Source: Alloprevotella sp. (GTDB lineage: Bacteria > Bacteroidota > Bacteroidia > Bacteroidales > Bacteroidaceae). From it: a DNA stretch of 18,979 nt. The notes under the pieces are model-generated. The model saw nothing but the letters and a program-made list of their open reading frames with translations, did not search any database and was not told the DNA's origin. Positions 16,434-18,979 of the stretch are shown here, piece after piece; position 1 is the stretch's first letter; the number at the start of each line of letters is the position of its first letter. Location: the NCBI GenBank assembly GCA_015259235.1, contig JABZGM010000019.1, positions 1 to 18,979 on the forward strand. The letters run 5' to 3'. The position numbers and the translations under genes are program-made.

Positions 16434-17294
16434 TTAGTTTTTGTTCTGCGTTGCAGTGTTTGCATCAAATTCCACCACCACATCCTCATATCCCATAGCA
16501 AGGAAGAGTTTTTGGAATTGAGCTTCTGCATTTCTGCGCGCTATACTCAGGTTTTCTGCAGTCATAGCGCGTTGTTTCATTTTGTCCTTCGCCTCTGTGC
16601 GCATCGCATCGCGCTCCTCGGGGCGGAAAACACCTTGTTCAAAGAAGACCGTCGTGCGACTCTCGTCGAGGAAGTTCTCGTCGAGTAAAGATGGTTGTGG
16701 GAGGTGCAAAATCGCACTACGCTCTTTCATCTCCACCCAGTCAGAGGGAAGTTTGCGCATATCGACACCAATGCGTAGCGTACCGCGGTAGATACACACC
16801 AAATCGCGCTCGCTCATCAGTCCCGAATAGTGACGTTCCACCAGTTCTTCTGCTTCCACAGAGAGAAACTCCCACTGACCGATAGCTTGTAGGCGCATAA
16901 TCTCTTCTGGCGATTGCTCGATGGGCTTCTCCACAGCATCGTTCGAGTTGGTGAGTGTGCGATAAGCCATCATCGCTCCATAGCCAATCAAGGCGACTAG
17001 GAGAACGAAGAAGGTGATGCGCCAGTGACGCACCATCGCTTTAAGACACCACCACAAGATGCTCCAGCATCCGCGTTTGGTTTTCCCATCGGGAGGCAGT
17101 GGAGGAGAGGGAGGAGTGGCAGTGACTACCGCAGAGGAGGCAATTTTTGCTGGGATGTTCTCTCCTTCTTTCGCATTCTTGTCCACCACTTCCGAGGATT
17201 GAGCGGTCTGTTCCGTCTTCTCTGTTGTTTCCGCTTGATCTGCCGAGAGCGTGTCTTGCAGTTCTTCGGGATTTGTGGTCAAATTCTCGTTCAT
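16434..17294 (-). CDS. DUF4230 domain protein with acidic N-terminus and one membrane helix
   Basis: This 286-residue protein starts with ~70 residues that are acidic and Thr/Gln/Pro-rich, ending in a proline run (PPSPPLPPDG). A basic, Trp/Cys-containing stretch and a transmembrane helix (about 92-110) follow, then a C-terminal domain that resembles DUF4230 (IYRGTLRIGVDM; AEAQFQKLFLAMGYEDVVVEF). The domain should face the periplasm, with the acidic tail in the cytoplasm. Its ATG overlaps the stop of the upstream DUF4230 gene (ATGA, 17291-17294), implying translational coupling. It is probably cotranscribed with the C11 peptidase 7 nt downstream. The function of DUF4230 is not known. Confidence 0.88.
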   Translation of the reverse strand: MNENLTTNPEELQDTLSADQAETTEKTEQTAQSSEVVDKNAKEGENIPAKIASSAVVTATPPSPPLPPDGKTKRGCWSILWWCLKAMVRHWRITFFVLLVALIGYGAMMAYRTLTNSNDAVEKPIEQSPEEIMRLQAIGQWEFLSVEAEELVERHYSGLMSERDLVCIYRGTLRIGVDMRKLPSDWVEMKERSAILHLPQPSLLDENFLDESRTTVFFEQGVFRPEERDAMRTEAKDKMKQRAMTAENLSIARRNAEAQFQKLFLAMGYEDVVVEFDANTATQNKN

Positions 17295-17971
17295 GAGCGG
17301 TCACTATTGAGCGGTTTAACAATCTTCTTCCAATCAGATTCGTTGAAATCTTTGCGGAAACGCACTACTACATTGTTTTCTGCATATCCCAGTCGGGTGG
17401 CGATAGGCACCAGTGTGTGTGCTGCCGAGGTGCGTGCCAATTCCACAATTCCAAAACTCGCAGCGTGGCGACGGATGCTGTCCACCCCTTGGCGAGCGAG
17501 TCGGGTCACTTCATCACTGGAAAAGTTGGAACGCGTGAGCGACACATATTGACGGGCTTTCTTGTGGTCTATCTTTGAGGCGGTGAGCATCACCTTCGGA
17601 TCAGGCAGCGTAATCACCAGCAAATCTCCTTCGCGCGACACGTTGTCGACTGTGAAATCTGCAAAATCAATGTAGCCCTTGAGGGTCACATCTATGGGAA
17701 TGGCTACTTTGCGGTAACCCACTTTGTTGAATTTGACCAAACCGCCATCTATCTGACTCTTATCGGTGAAGAGCACCACCTTATGCACCATGCAGTCGGC
17801 AGCATAGAGCCTGCTTTGTTGCTGCACTCTTGCCACGAGCGTAGCGAGCGTGTCGATGGCAGCCTCCTTTTGTGCCGTCTTTGATGAATCAGCAGGGGAG
17901 TTGGAGGGAGCACTTGCAGAGTGGCAAGCCATCATGAGGGCAAGCAGTCCCAATATGAATAATTTCTTCAT
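17291..17971 (-). CDS. DUF4230-like lipoprotein
   Basis: This 226-residue protein has a clear lipoprotein signal (MKKLFILGLLALMMAC, C16), a Ser/Ala-rich linker, and a DUF4230-like domain (KVAIPIDVTLKGYIDFADF; LLVITLPDPKVMLTASKID). It is related in domain type to the next gene, which it overlaps by 4 nt (ATGA), so the two products may act together at the envelope. That is inference from the gene arrangement. ATG 17971 is the only start giving the signal peptide. A perfect -7 box lies just upstream. It is the first gene of the leftward run; function is unknown. Confidence 0.88.
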   Translation of the reverse strand: MKKLFILGLLALMMACHSASAPSNSPADSSKTAQKEAAIDTLATLVARVQQQSRLYAADCMVHKVVLFTDKSQIDGGLVKFNKVGYRKVAIPIDVTLKGYIDFADFTVDNVSREGDLLVITLPDPKVMLTASKIDHKKARQYVSLTRSNFSSDEVTRLARQGVDSIRRHAASFGIVELARTSAAHTLVPIATRLGYAENNVVVRFRKDFNESDWKKIVKPLNSDRS

Positions 17972-17994
17972 GCGTGTATTATACCTATGAAGAG

Positions 17995-18002
17995 CAAAAA
18001 TA
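17995..18002 (-). promoter_or_regulatory. Probable promoter -7 element for the DUF4230 operon
   Basis: On the - strand, TATTTTTG matches TAnnTTTG exactly and ends 24 nt before the ATG at 17971, leaving a leader of roughly 15-20 nt. No good TTTG -33 element is seen 19-21 nt upstream. Confidence 0.45.
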
Positions 18003-18022
18003 ACGAATTATTTTCGTTCTGC

Positions 18023-18053
18023 CTTGTCATCTTGGATTTATTTACTATCTTCG
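18023..18053 (+). promoter_or_regulatory. Possible promoter for the DUF4738-like lipoprotein gene
   Basis: CTTG (18023-18026), a 19-nt spacer and TATCTTCG (18046-18053) each differ from the Bacteroidetes TTTG / TAnnTTTG consensus by one base. The expected start would leave a ~20-nt leader before ATG 18082. It would be divergent to the DUF4230 promoter. Confidence 0.35.
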
Positions 18054-18081
18054 CTGTTAAATCAAACATGAGTTGACGACT

Positions 18082-18651
18082 ATGCAACACAAATATTCTG
18101 TGATAGCTCTCTTCGCACTCCTCCTCACAGTGGCAGCCTGCGGTGGGAAAAACGACAAAAAAAACAACGCTTCGTCAGTCGATACAGGTCAGATTGCCTT
18201 AGCGCAAGAGCAAGGTCCAGGACATGACGACAACCAGACCATTCCCACCGATGTGGAGTGGAGTGGACACAAATATCACATCCTCGTGGAGCGCATTCCT
18301 GGCGATTCACTTGCACAGGTGAAAGACAGATTTGGAGATCCTTTCCTGGACAACCAAGTTACCATCACCATCACTCGCGATGGAGAAGCCCTTGCCAAGC
18401 GAGTCTTCACCAAAGCTCTCTTTGCTGGACAACCCGAAGTGGCATCTTCTAAGAACTTGATACTCGGTGGCATCGCCTTTAGTAGTGTCGATGAGCGCGG
18501 TTTTCACTTCGGTGCGCAACTCAATCTCCCTGGTGATGACGAAGGCGGTTTGATTTACAAACTTACACTTCCCCTCAGTGCTCAAGGCAACCCAGCCATC
18601 GAGCGCGACACCAACCAAGACACCTCGGCTTCTGACGAAGTTTCCGACTAG
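18082..18651 (+). CDS. DUF4738-like lipoprotein
   Basis: This 189-residue protein has a lipoprotein signal (lipobox LTVAAC, C20), a Gly/Lys/Asn/Asp-rich linker, then a mostly beta-type domain (WSGHKYHILVERIPGDSL; NQVTITITRDGEALAKRVF; NLILGGIAFSSVDERGFHF) and a short acidic tail. The pattern resembles DUF4738 lipoproteins of Bacteroidales, whose function is unknown. I chose ATG 18082; a TTG at 18073 would add three residues, and the ATG at 18068 runs into a stop after one codon. It is transcribed divergently from the DUF4230 pair and followed by a long two-tier hairpin, so it is probably monocistronic. Confidence 0.85.
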   Translation: MQHKYSVIALFALLLTVAACGGKNDKKNNASSVDTGQIALAQEQGPGHDDNQTIPTDVEWSGHKYHILVERIPGDSLAQVKDRFGDPFLDNQVTITITRDGEALAKRVFTKALFAGQPEVASSKNLILGGIAFSSVDERGFHFGAQLNLPGDDEGGLIYKLTLPLSAQGNPAIERDTNQDTSASDEVSD

Positions 18652-18659
18652 CCTTCGCT

Positions 18660-18720
18660 CACTTTTAAGGTGTTTTGAGGTAGAAAACCTCCAAAACGTA
18701 GAAAAAACGCCTTGAAAGTG
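18660..18720 (+). terminator. Two-tier imperfect hairpin after the DUF4738-like gene
   Basis: An outer stem is formed by 18660-18672 (CACTTTTAAGGTG) and 18708-18720 (CGCCTTGAAAGTG), with one T-G pair and one mismatch. An inner stem is formed by 18672-18680 (GTTTTGAGG) and 18688-18697 (CCTCCAAAAC), with one bulged base. It begins 9 nt after the stop codon. A-rich sequence (AAAAAAA) follows, so a T-run exists only on the opposite strand, upstream of the left arm. Confidence 0.45.
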
Positions 18721-18738
18721 AAAAAAAGCCCGAAAAGA

Positions 18739-18770
18739 TTTGGAGGTTTCGCAGAAAGTCCGTACTTTTG
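18739..18770 (+). promoter_or_regulatory. tRNA-His promoter, consensus Bacteroidetes type
   Basis: TTTG (18739-18742), a 20-nt spacer and TACTTTTG (18763-18770) fit the TTTG-N19-21-TAnnTTTG consensus at every defined position. Transcription should start near 18776, about 23 nt before the mature tRNA. Confidence 0.8.
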
Positions 18771-18798
18771 CATCGCCTTTCAGATGAAAGGGCAACAT

Positions 18799-18873
18799 GG
18801 TGACCGTAGTTCAGTTGGTTAGAGCGTCAGATTGTGGTTCTGAATGTCGTGGGTTCGAATCCCATCGGTCACC
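18799..18873 (+). tRNA. tRNA-His (anticodon GTG)
   Basis: A full cloverleaf can be drawn. The acceptor stem pairs 18800-18806 with 18866-18872. The D stem is GTTC/GAGC. The anticodon stem TCAGA/TCTGA encloses loop TTGTGGT with GTG at 18834-18836. The T arm is GTGGG-TTCGAAT-CCCAT. The His-specific extra G-1 (18799) pairs with C73 (18873). The CCA end is not encoded. It has its own promoter and terminator, so it is a single-tRNA transcript. Confidence 0.97.
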
Positions 18874-18878
18874 CAAAG

Positions 18879-18915
18879 AAATCCCTTGCAACATTCCGTT
18901 GCGAGGGATTTTTTG
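18879..18915 (+). terminator. Rho-independent terminator after tRNA-His
   Basis: AAATCCCTTGCAAC (18879-18892) pairs with GTTGCGAGGGATTT (18898-18911) over 14 bp with one T-G wobble, around loop ATTCC. A T-run overlaps and follows the right arm (18909-18914). It starts 6 nt after the tRNA end. Confidence 0.88.
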
Positions 18916-18979
18916 TTTGGTACTGGTTGTATTATGCTAGACCGAGTATTGCTATGAAACAAAGGAGGCGATCGTATAG

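Noticed and set aside
18307..18798. 163-codon open frame on the - strand across the DUF4738-like gene and the tRNA promoter
   Set aside because: It overlaps a lipoprotein gene, a terminator and a consensus promoter; this is incompatible with a real gene.
18954..18979. ATG followed by an open frame to the window end, and an AAAGGAGG stretch at 18961-18968
   Set aside because: Only eight codons are visible and they are Arg/Lys-rich without likeness. The purine run could be a ribosome binding site for a start beyond the window. Neither can be decided here.

Overview
The window looks like a chromosomal segment of a Bacteroidales bacterium, most likely Prevotellaceae (Prevotella/Alloprevotella-like). 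The signs are a RecQ with the long acidic C-terminal tail seen in this phylum, a PorW/SprE-type lipoprotein (type IX secretion/gliding), a divergent Bacteroidetes-type AroA, two DUF4230 proteins, many short lipoproteins, near absence of Shine-Dalgarno sites, and promoters of the Bacteroidetes TTTG-N20-TAnnTTTG type. No species can be named from the sequence alone. No phage, plasmid, IS transposase, rRNA or CRISPR array is visible.

Region 1 (1-7944, + strand) holds recQ, glnS (GlnRS), a cytoplasmic TPR-repeat protein and a secreted GH20 beta-N-acetylhexosaminidase. A strong hairpin terminator follows glnS. The TPR and hexosaminidase genes are 5 nt apart and are probably cotranscribed.

Region 2 (7945-8226) is a 282-nt convergent intergenic space. 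It contains a ~195-nt element bounded by 17-bp perfect inverted repeats and, beside it, a strong hairpin. A diverged copy of part of this element lies at ~11248-11342. A much weaker possible relative lies at ~4296-4418.

Region 3 (8227-17971, - strand) is a run of eight same-strand genes, read from right to left: two DUF4230 proteins that overlap by ATGA, a clostripain-family (C11) lipoprotein peptidase, a DedA membrane protein, AroA, a small membrane-anchored protein with a CC-x2-H-x2-C cluster, an ABC-3 metal permease, and a porW/sprE-like gene. The porW/sprE homologue is split by a one-base frameshift near 10628. Most of these products act in or near the envelope; AroA (chorismate synthesis) is the exception. 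The cluster appears to be ordinary core neighbourhood, not an accessory island.

Region 4 (17972-18979): a DUF4738-like lipoprotein is transcribed divergently from the DUF4230 pair. It is followed by a two-tier hairpin, a near-consensus promoter, tRNA-His(GTG) and its terminator. The last 64 nt carry no gene that can be called.

No stretch longer than 300 bases lacks a gene. I do not see a new multi-gene defence or biosynthetic system. The best candidates for something undescribed are the small dispersed intergenic element, the porW frameshift, and the low-complexity insertions inside AroA and the C11 peptidase.
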